Assembly (NCBI GenBank): GCA_037178675.1
Contig: JAYMGJ010000193.1
Location: 1-64,000 of the forward strand
Reading direction: 5' to 3'
Length of the DNA stretch: 64,000 nt
From: Scleroderma bovista
Lineage: Eukaryota > Basidiomycota > Agaricomycetes > Boletales > Sclerodermataceae
Part shown: positions 10,877 to 22,300 of the stretch, in pieces
Numbering within the stretch: the first letter of the stretch is position 1
Layout: each line of letters opens with the position of its first letter
Notes under the pieces: generated by a model
Database searches by the model: none
The model's input: only the letters and a program-made list of their open reading frames with translations
Told to the model about the DNA's origin: nothing
Program-made: the position numbers and the translations under genes

Positions 10877-11921
10877 TGTATGCTGACCCCCCAAAAAGAC
10901 CTCTGGACCCCTGGTACCCTTCTTGTGGCTGTTTTGTCTCGGATCAATCCCCCTATTAATCCCAGATCTTCCCCATTGTTGTCCCATCAAATTCCTGATG
11001 GTACACAGCCCCCCATCAAACTTCTTAGGCTGTGCATCAATGACTCCTTCTGCTGTGCAGTGACTCATCCCTTGCTTACTGATGCTCTCTTGTCATCAGT
11101 ATTACTCTATCCCTTTCGCATTTTTGGTATATTACTCAGCTGATGACTCACTCCCTTACCAATCAATCTTGTCATGCAGCTTACTCATTCCTTTACTCAG
11201 CAGCTTATTCATGCTTCCTGTGCTTACTCGTTCCTGCTTATCCCTTGCTTACTGATCGCTTACAAACCCCTTACAAAGCTCTTACCAATCCCTTACCAGT
11301 CCTTGACAAATTCTGCTTACTCCCTTCTCTTTTTGTACTTTAATGCTGTGCCCCCCCATGTATTTAAACCCCTGGGCTCAGCCCAGTGAAGAAGACCCAA
11401 TTGCACGAAATTATCCCTCTCTCAGACTCTCTCAGTCAGTATCCCCTCAGCTCTTTGAGTCTTGTAGGCTTCAGTGAAGGTCTAAAGGCTCAATATTGTC
11501 AAGTTTATCCAAGTTATTCAAGATCTATTCTTTATACTAGGCTCAAGCGGAGTCTAGGCTTCATACCAGTCAATCTTCCTCACCTCTGGACATCAGAGGC
11601 ATCCCTGCCCCTTTGCTGCACCAATCTCTAGGTGTAGTATTGCTGTTTCAGTCTCAGTCTACCCAATCCCCGCTTTGACACTTCCTAGGCTTTAGGAAGA
11701 GTCCAGACCCCTATCCCCTTCGTCTTCTATTACTCCTGTACCCCAGGAGTATCCTGCATCATCGTCTGCATCACCCTGTTGGTGTAGATCCCCTTCCCCC
11801 CTCCTCAGCACATCCTCTCTGGACACCGCAGAGGTAAACCACCACTTGCACTTTTTCGTAGTCCTTTGTTGGTGTTGTGTTTGGGTTATTACTCCGACCC
11901 AAATCCACACTTTGACTCACA
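10877..11921 (+). repeat. Gypsy-type LTR in plus orientation
   Basis: The stretch starts TGTATGCTGACC and ends CTTTGACTCACA. It is colinear with, but clearly diverged from, the LTR at 14474-15639 read on the minus strand. Shared features are GTCTCGGATCAAT near 10935, several CTTACCAATC repeats, and a TATA-like TATTTAAA near 11363. Its 3' end abuts an internal position of the gag reading frame running the other way. No primer-binding site or polypurine tract could be assigned. Confidence 0.6.
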
Positions 11922-13091
11922 GCGGTTACCCAGCGGATCCCCGATCCATGGGTTATAACTTCGGGAGTCTTCTTCAGTACTGGTCTCATTGTCTGTTTCA
12001 CTCAAGGAGATGTCACTCTCCGTACCGAGATCATTGGTCGTGACTTCTGGTATGTTGTCAGGTTCACTGTCATCCTCAATCTCATCATCTTCGCTAAGGA
12101 CATTTATATTACTGACGGTGAGATCACCGTCCTGAGAGCGTGTTGATAATTCACGTTGTTTTTCTATGTCTCCAAAGTCAACACCAATCCCGAAGCTTGC
12201 AACACCAGGAGGTTTATCCGACGCTGACGGGACCTTGTTTCTGTCAGGACAATTTCGCGAGAAGTGTCCTGGCTTGTGGCACACAAAGCATAGCCCTTCG
12301 GCCTTATGCCGTTCTTGTTCCTCATTACTTAGCTTTGGCTTGGTGACTTTGCCAGCCTTCTGCTCGGTGCGCTTGTAATTGTCACGCCTTTCAGATTTGG
12401 GCTGACTTGGCCCTGGTTGTTGATACTGATGCTTTGGGGGCTCCTTTTGGTGCTCCTTCTTCTTTGAGCATCCACACTCCTGTCGCTTGTGCCGACGATC
12501 TCCGTCGGGAGTCATGGCCGCACTCCGGACAACTGGCTGAGTCTCCTTCTGCTTGTTCTTTTGCTCAGGTCCTCCTCCTGTCACAGATTGTGCAATTTCA
12601 ATGATTTCTGCACTTGCAATCACCGATCGTAGTGAGGATATTTCTGGATTCAGCCTGTCTCGCCAGAGGTCATGCTGTATCTCTTTCCTCAGGCCGAACC
12701 ATAGCTTATGAACCTTGGTGCGCTCGTCAGCTTCTCCAATCATATTCCATATCTCATTCAACTCGTATAGATAGTCGCGGACAGATTTATTCCCCTGATA
12801 GCAGGTGTGCAGTTTCTTCCGAAGTTTGATTCGGAAGTCAACCGGAAAGCAGTAGTTGAAGAGCTCACGGAAGAACGTCTCTAACCTCCAACGGTAAGGG
12901 TCTCCAGATACTTCTCGCATGTAGAATTCATGAGCTTTTCCCTTGAGGTAATGTGCCAATATAAATGCTCGCTTCTTTGATGGTACCTTTCCATCTTTTA
13001 CATATGCCGTTCCTTCTGTTATAAAGTGATGGAACGCCTTAGAATCCACGGACCCGTCGTATTCTACGGGGGGTATCGGTTTTAATTTCAT
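11889..13091 (-). CDS. gag: Ty3/gypsy Gag with CCHC zinc knuckle, 3' truncated
   Basis: The protein opens with a capsid-like domain (IPPVEYDGSVDSKAFHHF, then FILAHYLKGKAHEFYMREV). This corresponds to a retrotransposon Gag that packages the element RNA. Near residue 280 it has the zinc knuckle CFVCHKPGHFSRNC, a CX2CX4HX4C motif. Protease, reverse transcriptase and integrase should follow but are absent: from 11921 downwards the frame runs into an LTR in the opposite orientation, which supplies an accidental stop. The copy is therefore not autonomous. Confidence 0.85.
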   Translation of the reverse strand: MKLKPIPPVEYDGSVDSKAFHHFITEGTAYVKDGKVPSKKRAFILAHYLKGKAHEFYMREVSGDPYRWRLETFFRELFNYCFPVDFRIKLRKKLHTCYQGNKSVRDYLYELNEIWNMIGEADERTKVHKLWFGLRKEIQHDLWRDRLNPEISSLRSVIASAEIIEIAQSVTGGGPEQKNKQKETQPVVRSAAMTPDGDRRHKRQECGCSKKKEHQKEPPKHQYQQPGPSQPKSERRDNYKRTEQKAGKVTKPKLSNEEQERHKAEGLCFVCHKPGHFSRNCPDRNKVPSASDKPPGVASFGIGVDFGDIEKQRELSTRSQDGDLTVSNINVLSEDDEIEDDSEPDNIPEVTTNDLGTESDISLSETDNETSTEEDSRSYNPWIGDPLGNRCESKCGFGSE

Positions 13092-13118
13092 CTGTTGTCG
13101 GGACTTACGTCTTTTCGA

Positions 13119-14456
13119 TCAAGATTTCTTTGTCCTTTGGCTACCACGGCCTTGTGATCGGCTGTACTTGCTTCTATGTTTTCGCCGTCCACTTGAGTGG
13201 CTACTAGTAGCGCTGCTCGATGATCCCTCAGAGTCGTACGACTGATTGTCTGTCTCCCTGGAGGATTCTCCTGATTCAGAGCTACTGCTGGGGGAGTTGC
13301 TTGAGGAGTCCTGCCTCCTTCTTCTCCTTGGCCGCCTTCGCTCTGATGAATTTGAAGATTCATCGGATGAGCTAGGACTTGGTGGTCGGTAAGCCTTCTT
13401 TTCTCTTCCTCCAAGGCACTCGAATGCTAATCCAATGTAACTTTTTGGGTCAATTTGCTCCACGGGTTCCATTGCCCGTGGGGTTCTATACCGCTTATGT
13501 CGCGTCTTATCTTGTGCTATTGCTTTGTCTACTAGAGCACGGACGGGGTCCGGTGTCTTAGCGGTTCGTCTTCCCTTCTCCCTGTTTGGTTTTGGGACCG
13601 CTTGCCTACTGTCCCCAGCCTTGTTCCTAGCTTCTGGCAACAGTACCTTGACATGTCCTTTGAACGGCAAGACCTTTGTAGGGTCTTCTGGCGATGATGC
13701 TCTTGCGGTGCCTTCGGGCGATGGTGCTCGTGTGGCATGGGTTCTGCTTGAGTGTGAGTTCCTGCTGGGGATACTCCCACTTCTCAATTCTTGTTTAGCA
13801 AGTTCTTGTACTTTGTTCCAAGCAGCGATACTGGCTCGCTGGGCCTCGACATCAGGCTCCGTGCCTTCATGACTTTTGTCAGGCTTATCTTCTTGCTCGC
13901 TTCGGGCTAATTCTTGTGCTGCCTTCCAGGATGCTAACGCTTCTCGTTGTGCTTCTAAGTCCAACTCATCTTCACACGCGCTTAGGGCTCCCCAGTTGCG
14001 CGGGTCCGGTCCTTTCCCTTTCAGGTTGGACGGTCCTTCACCTCGGGATGAGCTACTCTTGGTCCCTGGTTTCTTTACTCCAGCAATACTAATCACACGT
14101 TGTCTCTCATGTATTTTTAGTCGCTGTTCTTTAGTCAACTGTTTTATTGCCTCTCGCACGGTATTTTCCTGCTCTAGGCCTAATCGGTTCCTCTTCGGGT
14201 TTTCCCTCTCTGGTGATCCACAATGGCTTCCCTTTGCTGGCGACCCATGACGGCTCTTCTTCGTCACGGTAGTCCATTCTCCCTGGTTGTCACCATCTTC
14301 ATTCAAGGCTGGGGTGGAATATACACTGGTTAGAGCACTACCAGGTAGGCCTTTCACAGTTGGAGTACCACTTTCACGGACGGCTGTTAATTCGCCAGCT
14401 ACAATAGCCTCCGAAGACCTTTGTCCATCGGGATACTCCGGTGAGGGCATCCTCAA
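13119..14456 (-). CDS. Gag-upstream ORF of the gypsy element
   Basis: A 445-residue frame lies between the LTR and the zinc-knuckle Gag and ends 27 bases before its start. It is highly charged, Ser/Arg/Lys-rich and probably disordered. Segments include EAIKQLTKEQRLKIHERQ and repeated paired blocks such as LEAQREALASWKAAQELA and VEAQRASIAAWNKVQELA. The C-terminus is an Arg/Ser-rich tail that could bind nucleic acid. No enzymatic motif is seen. It probably represents the N-terminal portion of a split Gag. Confidence 0.65.
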   Translation of the reverse strand: MRMPSPEYPDGQRSSEAIVAGELTAVRESGTPTVKGLPGSALTSVYSTPALNEDGDNQGEWTTVTKKSRHGSPAKGSHCGSPERENPKRNRLGLEQENTVREAIKQLTKEQRLKIHERQRVISIAGVKKPGTKSSSSRGEGPSNLKGKGPDPRNWGALSACEDELDLEAQREALASWKAAQELARSEQEDKPDKSHEGTEPDVEAQRASIAAWNKVQELAKQELRSGSIPSRNSHSSRTHATRAPSPEGTARASSPEDPTKVLPFKGHVKVLLPEARNKAGDSRQAVPKPNREKGRRTAKTPDPVRALVDKAIAQDKTRHKRYRTPRAMEPVEQIDPKSYIGLAFECLGGREKKAYRPPSPSSSDESSNSSERRRPRRRRRQDSSSNSPSSSSESGESSRETDNQSYDSEGSSSSATSSHSSGRRKHRSKYSRSQGRGSQRTKKS

Positions 14457-14473
14457 ACCGGGTGAGACGTCGG

Positions 14474-15639
14474 TGTGTGCCTAAGTGAGGGAAGAGGTCA
14501 GAACAACCAACAACCAACACCAAATGACAGCAATATGCGAGTGGTGGTCTTCCTTTGCGTTTCTGGTATTTAATCTCCTCAGGGGGATGTGCTGCACACC
14601 TTCAGGCAGGATGCAGGAGGGAAGGGAAGGGCTTCTGATGGGGATGGAATGCGACTGGGGATGGTATTGACTCCTCTTCAGCCTACCACAGTGGTTAGGA
14701 AGAGTCCTGGGATAGAAAAGCGATGATAGATTGATGACAGGGGTGTAACAGCAGTGATGGAGCAGAGGGGAAGCAAGGGGACAGTTCCTGCTTCAAGAAT
14801 GCGATGGACAGTGATGGGATAGAGTGGACAGTGATGCTAGACTGCGCTTCAGCCTAGAGAAATGATCAGATACAAGATATATCTGATAAACAACAATATA
14901 GGAGCTTTAGGCCAGCACTGAGTGACCTACAAGTCCAAAGACAGAGATAGAGCTTATAGACAGTGAGGGAGAGTGAATGTGGTCGCTTTATTGAGGGGGA
15001 AGCAGACACTTCCTTGCAGCCTTTGGCTGCTGGTTTATATACAGGAGGGGCTGTGGCCCTGTAAGCACAAATGACTAAGTGCTTGGTAAGAGATTGGTAA
15101 GAAATTGGTAAGTAATTGATAAGCAGTGTAATCAGGCTGAGTCATCGATGGGGAGAGCCTGAACAAGCTGCTGAGCCAAGGGAAAGAGAAAAAACATAGG
15201 TAAAAAGGGGTGTATAACCAAGAATATGGAAAAATCATTGCATGGGGCCCAAAAGAGAGGGGGAGAAAGCATGGGATGAGTAGATCGAAGCTAAATGAGC
15301 ATATGCGATGTCATAATGCATATGAATCATAGGGGCATGAGTCATGAATTGATAAGCAGCATGATAAGCATGATTTGAAGGATGATTGGTAAGTGATTGG
15401 TAAGGGGAGTAATGGGGATTAGTAATGCCAAGAGGGGATGAATAATGCGCAGCAGAGTGAGTCAGAGTGAGCCAGAGTGACTCTGTGTGACTCAGAAAGA
15501 AGGGAAGCACAACCTATGATTTATTGAACTTTAGATCTGGAGATGAGCTTCTGAAGCAGTGCCACTGATGGGAGTGGCTGGGGGATAATAAAAGAATTGA
15601 TCCGACCAGAAGAGCAGTGTCAGGGGGCCTGGAATGACA
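14474..15639 (-). repeat. LTR of the gypsy element (5' LTR, minus strand)
   Basis: On the minus strand this 1166-base repeat begins TGTCATTCCAGG and ends GGCACACA, with a TATATAAA box near 15043. It lies directly upstream of the minus-strand gag frames. A second copy of the same LTR, near-identical by eye, occurs at 61525-62687. No same-orientation partner LTR occurs on the other side of gag. Confidence 0.8.
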
Positions 15640-15839
15640 AGTAGAGTCACAGCTGGTCACAGAGTGTCACAAATCCCTTGGATTGAGCTTCTGTAGAGCA
15701 AAAACGCGAAATTTGGTGCTCCCGAAGTGCAGTCTTCCCTTGAGCAGTAAGGGGAAGGTTCTGTACTCTATTAGGGCTCCTAAGAAGGGTTCTAGAGCAC
15801 TGTTTCATTCGTGTTTGTTGCGGGATAGCAGGGAAGAGA

Positions 15840-16860
15840 ATCACAAGTAGCGGATTCGACGTGTCCAGGGAAGTGAGATGAATGATAGAGGGAGATGGAT
15901 GTGACAGGACTCTGGGATGAAAGGACCATATGCAGAGGACTCAGGAGACACAGAAATGACCAGGTATGAATTTTCAAGTCTAATGATAGACTTGAGACGA
16001 CCAAAGTATGTGCGCGACACAGGACTGACGAGGAGAACGCACTGACCGAGAACGAGAGGGACTGAGGGAGAAGGCTGGGAAGATATGTACCAGACAGTAC
16101 ACAGGAGCTCAGGGAGAGGCTGTCCCAAGAGCAGGACATAGTTGAGGTCTGCTGCAATAGCGGAGAAACGTTCCAGAGAAAATGTGGACTCCATAGTGAG
16201 TGATGAAGTGGGTGTCTGGATTGCGGGTGGAATATCTCCGTGGGAAATGAACGGATTTACGTCGGAACTTGACAGGCAGATAGACCACAGTCTAGGCTCC
16301 ATGATGGTATAGTCACATGATTGATAGCTTCAAAAATGGCGGAGCTATTCAAAATATTGGAATGCCGGCACTGGGCGCCTAAATTTGACATTTGGGCGCT
16401 AAAAATGATTCTTCCTTTTCTCCTTTGTTTCTCTATCATTTCTTCTGCTTCTTTGGTTGTTCTGGTATGGGAGTTGGACTGCAGTAGGTTGCATTCCTCT
16501 CTCATACTGAAATGATCATCAATCCTTGGATTCTTCTGCTTCTTGGCGGTTCTCGTGCGATAGATGACTGTCCATGTTGGCATTCATCTCTCGCATCAGG
16601 ATAGTCATTCTTGTGCGATAGATGGCTACAACGAGCTTGTATTCATTCTTCGCATAAGGATAGTCTTGACTTTGCGTGATATGGATAGCGAGGGCTGTCT
16701 GTATCCCTCAAGTTGGGACAATCTTTCAACAGATCTTGGGTGTGCGTTCTTCGCATTAGTTTCATCGGCTAACTTTCTCCATGTCCACAGTACCAAACAC
16801 GTTTGGTGTGTGACATCGGACGCACAACTGGGCGCCACGTCTTTTGCCTTGACGACTTCG
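15840..16860 (-). repeat. Right copy of the large inverted duplication
   Basis: Reverse complement of 9795-10745. It includes the MESTFSLERF frame and the same run of ATCTATCGCA/ATCCTTATGCGA motifs. It extends a little further than the left copy, through a segment encoding VTHQTCLVLWTW (about 16790). That segment matches nucleotides coding CHTPNRFGTV in the left copy in another frame, so the outer edge has diverged or is not coding. Confidence 0.8.
15841..16194 (-). CDS. Small conserved protein (MES-FSL family), right copy
   Basis: The partner of 10354-10746. It starts MESTFSLERFSAIAADL and stops after RRIRYL, giving 117 residues. The frame stays open upstream to 16302 without a clear reason to prefer an earlier start; the MES start is chosen because it is shared by both copies. 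Function is unknown. Confidence 0.5.
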   Translation of the reverse strand: MESTFSLERFSAIAADLNYVLLLGQPLPELLCTVWYISSQPSPSVPLVLGQCVLLVSPVSRTYFGRLKSIIRLENSYLVISVSPESSAYGPFIPESCHIHLPLSFISLPWTRRIRYL

Positions 16861-16989
16861 CTGTACAGACAAGTTGCTTCAGCAGGGGTATCTTTCCCAT
16901 TGGCCGCAGCCTCGGGACTGGATGGGGCTGACCTCACGTGCACATGGGCAGTGTGGCACAGGTTGTATCGGGTATTAATAATTCTTTCA

Positions 16990-17548
16990 GACATGGTATA
17001 GTGCTTACTCGAGTATCCTGGCAGTTGATCAATCTGTAGGTCGGCGAGTAGGCGTGGTTATAGAGAGTAGAGTGAGATAGAGAGTTCCCTGGGTAGGTGA
17101 AAAATATGTAACGACGAGAGAGGTAGCTAATCTCTAACGCAGTCACACTAGAATCTTTCTCAAGCTGATACAATCACCTAGCAATGGGGACTGTGATTCA
17201 GGAAAAAGACTGCCCTACGACGACAGAGGGTATCGACTTAAATATGGTGCGGGATAGGTACGGGTAACGAGAGCGGTCTGGTAACAGTACGGAACGAATG
17301 GACTAAAAGATAGACTAGAAGCGAGTAACGACAGGATAGAGTGAGTCCAGAACAATGATAGTATAATCAACATTAGTAACCGGAACTGGGTATCCACTGA
17401 GTAAGGACGAGATCCTTACAAACACGTGACGACACTCGAGCAACGGACTACATTCGTTTGGAATCATTAAGTACTCATTCATTTGATATTTTAACACTTC
17501 TTTGATTTCATTCCATTCATTCTTTCTACTGTCCCTACTAACACATAC
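16990..17548 (-). repeat. Possible degraded solo LTR
   Basis: On the minus strand the stretch could begin TGTTAGTAGGGACAG and end GTAAGCACTATACCA, with a TATTTAAG box near 17238. These features suggest an LTR, but I found neither a second copy nor a target duplication, so this is only a candidate. Confidence 0.3.
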
Positions 17549-17666
17549 TGTTTAAGGGAGCGTGTTGTAAATTAACCAGCACACGTTACTAGTATTTGGG
17601 GCGTGAGACCGTGCAGCTTACATAAGCCTTCCTAGCGCACATACACAGTAGTATTTTCCTATTAGT

Positions 17667-17790
17667 CCCTCAGTAGCTTGAACATCTACTGAGGGTAAGT
17701 AGTCCTTTACACACTCATTTCTACACATACTCACTTGTAGTAGTTACTACAGGTATTACTCTAATATAGTAGCTTGAACATCTACTGAGG
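17667..17790. repeat. Hairpin motif repeated twice
   Basis: CCCTCAGTAG (17667-17676) and CTACTGAGGG (17686-17695) form a perfect 10-bp stem around a 9-base loop. The 23-base core, beginning AGTAGCTTGAACATC, recurs 96 bases later at 17768-17790. It lies in the non-coding leader before the LINE fragment. Confidence 0.7.
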
Positions 17791-17881
17791 TTACTATAGG
17801 GTTACCAATTTCCTACCACAGCTTCTGTCCTCTAGGCCCACTGCAGCAACCCCCAACACACTTTTTCCAAGAAAAGGATGT

Positions 17882-19312
17882 GTGAACCCTCACAAGTGTG
17901 CACAAATGGCGAAGGCCCTACTAGAATGTCTAGCTCCCCTCTACAACCCATCCTCGAATGCCCCAAATGATGGCCTAACCCTTACACACCACCACATAGA
18001 GAAGAACCAACGTGCTATCATCCACCGTGGAGATGAAATCATCTTCAACCCCTCAGTTACCACACACTCACTATCTGACTGCTTCAGGATCTTTGCACCC
18101 CCCATGCCTGAGGCCCCCACACCCTTGCATCGACCAATACTCATGGCACCCCCACCCATCCAACTGACGACTTACATTGATGGCTCATGCCTTCAAAATG
18201 GCACTGACAATGCCAGAAGCAGAGGAGGAGTGTGGTTTGCCAATGACCACCCCCTAAACAGAGTGATACGAGTTCCAGGCCACACCCAATCTAACCAAGT
18301 CGGCGAGTTAGCAGCAGTGGTGGTTGCACTGAAATCCACACCCCGAAATGCAGACCTGACGATAGTAACAGACTCACAATATGTTATTACATGCCTTACT
18401 AAATCACTGCCCCAATGGGAAAATGCAGGATGGTCCAGGGTACCAAACGCACCTTGGATAAAAGTGGCAGCATATGCCATGAGATGCCAATCCGCCCCGA
18501 CTCGATTCAGATGGGTCAAAGGACACAATGCCAACAGAGGTAATGAATGTGCAGATGCACTTGCTGCAGAAGGTGCAGCAAAACCAATACTGGATGACAT
18601 CAATATCACCATCCCCCTACTATCAGAACCAGGAGGAATGAAGCTGAACAAACTGACCCAGGCATCTGCTTACAAGCTGATCTGTTCACTCAACAGCCCC
18701 CCTGAATCACACCGAGCTAAGATTCTACTGGACCGCACACAAAGTGCCTTGGAATCCCTGAACGATGGCCCACCGCAGGACGAAAACATCTGGAGGAATG
18801 TCAGGCACCCCGACATCAGGCGACCAGTCCGGACTTTCCTCCTCAGAGCTCTACACAGCTCCCTCAAAATTGGAGAATTTTGGGAGCGAATTCCAAACTA
18901 TGAGCAACGCGCACAATGCTCTGTCTGTAATGAGGCAACAGAATCACTGGAACACATCCTCCTTGAATGCCCATGGGGGCACGCCAACTTAATTTGGACA
19001 AATGCGAAATCATCTTGGCCAGCCTGCTTTGGGGCGTGGCCAGTCGTCCATTTAGGAACAATCCTGGGCTGTGGATCCCTGTCGCTACCTGCCCTCAACC
19101 CGAACAGCCATCCTAACCCTGGCCACTCCCGCATCCTCCGCCTCCTATCGGAAACTGCCCACCTCATCTGGGTGCTCCACTGCAAGCGTGTTATACAGGG
19201 AACGAACCACTCAGCCACTGCTGCCATAAACCACTGGACCAACAAGATAAACCACCATCTGACTTTGGACCAGTTCATTGCAACTAAGTGGAACCAAAAA
19301 CTGGTCACCTGA
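17882..19312 (+). CDS. LINE C-terminal part: RNase H and zinc-finger domain, 5' truncated
   Basis: This is the end of the polyprotein of a non-LTR retrotransposon. Near residues 95-235 is an RNase H domain with the acidic residues in YIDGSC, GELAAVVVAL, VTDSQYV and GNECADALAA, preceded by the RWVKGHN motif. It would degrade RNA in RNA:DNA hybrids. Near residue 345 a CCHC-like finger CSVCNEATESLEHILLEC matches the zinc-binding tail of such elements. The reverse transcriptase and endonuclease are missing upstream, so the copy is 5' truncated. The ATG/GTG start is not meaningful. It abuts the 3' end of the Plavaka relic, and no poly-A tail is visible. Confidence 0.85.
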   Translation: MNPHKCAQMAKALLECLAPLYNPSSNAPNDGLTLTHHHIEKNQRAIIHRGDEIIFNPSVTTHSLSDCFRIFAPPMPEAPTPLHRPILMAPPPIQLTTYIDGSCLQNGTDNARSRGGVWFANDHPLNRVIRVPGHTQSNQVGELAAVVVALKSTPRNADLTIVTDSQYVITCLTKSLPQWENAGWSRVPNAPWIKVAAYAMRCQSAPTRFRWVKGHNANRGNECADALAAEGAAKPILDDINITIPLLSEPGGMKLNKLTQASAYKLICSLNSPPESHRAKILLDRTQSALESLNDGPPQDENIWRNVRHPDIRRPVRTFLLRALHSSLKIGEFWERIPNYEQRAQCSVCNEATESLEHILLECPWGHANLIWTNAKSSWPACFGAWPVVHLGTILGCGSLSLPALNPNSHPNPGHSRILRLLSETAHLIWVLHCKRVIQGTNHSATAAINHWTNKINHHLTLDQFIATKWNQKLVT

Positions 19313-19363
19313 GAAACTGTTGAGAACACCTGGACCCCCTCACTCCTTCAAACCACCCCAGAC

Positions 19364-22300
19364 CTAGTACCGCACGACTGGATCTGGATCACCTTCTTCG
19401 ACAAAACCAATGTGGTGGAGGCAATGTGCTACAAAACCTGCTGGTGAGTTGATGCACCGACCAAACCATCGTACAAATAAAACATTCATTCGTTTGGCTT
19501 CGTGGCTTGTTGAACCCAGTCCGAAGTAGCGCACATTCACGTGGAAGATGCGCACAACACGGGCGTACCAATATGGGTGGCGGATTTCGTCCGTCTCATG
19601 GGATAGCACCATTATGTCCAATTGTGTGTGGGGATTGATAGAGTCTTGCTCACGGCGCAAGTCGTATGTAGTACAGTTGACCCATAGGACTTTGTGCTCG
19701 AATATGAGATTGTTGACCACAACAACATTATCTCTGTCTTCATCAGAGAAGTCATGCGGTTCGCCATCAAAGGGTTGTTCGAGGATACGTCCGAGTAGGT
19801 GGTCCTTGAGCCGTGGAAGAAAATTCTGCAAGCTCATGGGTCAGTGTGAATCTTAGCAGTGCGTAGACTGTCACTCACCTCTATTGCTGGATCCCCTACA
19901 AGATTGCTCAACCATGCAGTGATATCTTGAGACCGTCGAGACGACTCTGCAATGTGGTAGTGCTCGTATGGTGATGTTCATAACCGTCTGGGTCGAGTCT
20001 CTTCTTCACCTTGCTCCCCATTCCCAGAGATGTCAGCCTGCTCTCTAAACCGAGCATCCAGCACCCATTGCAGGTAGCGCTCCCGTGACTCCAGTAATGT
20101 CATCGACGCCACCATCGTGTCCTTCGTTTTTGATGTCTGTGGGTATCGTCGTTTGACTCATCGATGTTGTAACTCTCCCTGTGAAAAAGAGGGTTAAAAC
20201 TCTACAAGTAGTTGTGAATCAGACCTACTGTTTGCGTGGTGTAGTTGTCGGTTGTCCCAAAACGACGGATCATATTAGGGTAGTCTCCCAATGCATGGTA
20301 CTTGTATGTTTGAAGGTTTAACATCTTCCATTTGGCTGTGGAGCATGAAGCATTGGCCTGGTTGGCCTCTACACGACTGGTTTGTTGTGTTGCAAACGCC
20401 GGATTTCAACGGCCACGGGTAGTTGTCTCCTGTGGGAGTTCTCTGGTGTCGAAGCCCTCACACGTCACTTTGACAAACTGCTGCACAGAGTGGGCGAGGG
20501 TCAATGTGGCTGTGTCAAAGAATGCTAGCGTGTCGGATGTATGTAACCGCAGCTTTGCATACGCATGCCAGGCTGCTAAGTCAAAGAGTAAATTCAAAAT
20601 ACAATTGTTGTGTGGATCAGGGAGCAAATTCTCGAAGACAGGAATTGCACACTGTCAAGTTACTAAGTCATAGACTAAACCAGCCGAAATTCTAATGGAT
20701 ATACCTGAAGTAGGTCTTCAAAGTCACGTGCAGCAAGCCTTTTCATCGCAGACGCATTCCTGTTGAATTTGCAGATGGTACCCCTTCCGAAAGGGGGAAC
20801 AGCACGATAGCTCATGTACATACACCAGATTAGTACGAAATCTGAATTTCAGTATTGATAGACACACCTTTTATTTAGTTCCTGGATCCCTTGACCACCG
20901 GCTGCATAGAGAATGCGTAATAAGTGTGTAAATATTGCCTTCCAGATCCCCAGCTCGAACTCATGGAGTAAATCGATGAGCAGTAACCTGAAGAAGTTGA
21001 CACCGAACTGATGGAGACGATCTGAAAAAGCATTCTTTGATAGGTGTCAGTGGGACCAAGGACTTTTCTGTATACAAAATGTGGTCACTTACATATGTTG
21101 GCACATATGAGAACTCGTTCAACAATGCCTTGACATGGTCGCCACCAACAGAGACACCTTTCTCGAAAATCAAGCGGCGTGCAGCTGCAATGTGGTGGCG
21201 TCTGGTATCGTCATCTATTCGTGTCTTCCTGATATGATGCCTCATATCGCGTGCCATGCCCATCTTCGGTAAGTCTGTCTTTTGGATTAAGCACCGAGGG
21301 CACGGGCAGGCGCCTAGGAATTTAATCCCAGCAATGAGGACCCTACAGGTGTAAAATGTGTATCAGTACATCATGTACTATTTATTACTAAGATAGATTA
21401 CTTACTTCTCTGGGTAATCAGCCGAGTAGCTAAAGAAGCATGGAAAGACTCGCCGCTGAATTCCATCAGCACAACGCACCACAATTCCATACCGATATGC
21501 ATGCATAAATTTCTTGTCAAGGAGAAGGTCCCACACGCCCTGAAACAGTTCTCGCTTGCAATGAGTATATGTTTCACCAGTTGTGGGTTCGCCAAAATGG
21601 GACATATATATTTCTTGAAAGTTATCAGGTAGCTAGGATTATGTCAGGGCCTTAATTATTGTGTCATTGATGTGGATACTTACCGTCGGGATATATGCGA
21701 CATGATGGCATACCCGCGCTGAAGGTTTACATCGTGCATACTTGGACTGGTTAGCAAAGAATAAATAGAATGGCCACATGGATGCATCACCAAAGTTTGT
21801 AAGATGGGTGGAGTCCGACCAGACCATAAGACCAGCCACGATGCGCTCAAGATCATCTTCGGGTTCTCATGGCAAGGCATTGATCTCCTTGTAGGCGTCG
21901 ATCATCTCAGGTGATGCAAAGGACTCCGAGAAAATGTCTATGGTGCGATGGTCAGCAGTCTTCCAGTGTTGCGTGTAAGGAGTTGTGTGGAATGAGGCAC
22001 CGAGCTCAGGATCTTGGAATGCAGATGTAATTACATCAGTCAGATCGTGGTGATATATGCCGTCGACTGTGATGGTGGGAGCAGCATCCTCTGATGTGAA
22101 GCATCCCTTCTCTTTTGGGAGATGGAATGATACTGACAATCACTTCCACCCATGTTCTTCATGGAACGGATTATCCTTAGTCTGTAAAAATTTGTCGAGA
22201 AGTTTCATTTCCCGGGTATGCAAGAAACCAGCAAGATCCTTGGCATCGTAAAGTGGGTCCATCTGGATTTTTGTGAGTTGGTCGAGTTCCACTGCTGATT

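Noticed and set aside
10988..10999. AAATTCCTGATG inside the left LTR, identical to the 15 kb transposon terminus
   Set aside because: It has no partner end or target duplication nearby; a chance 12-base match is plausible.
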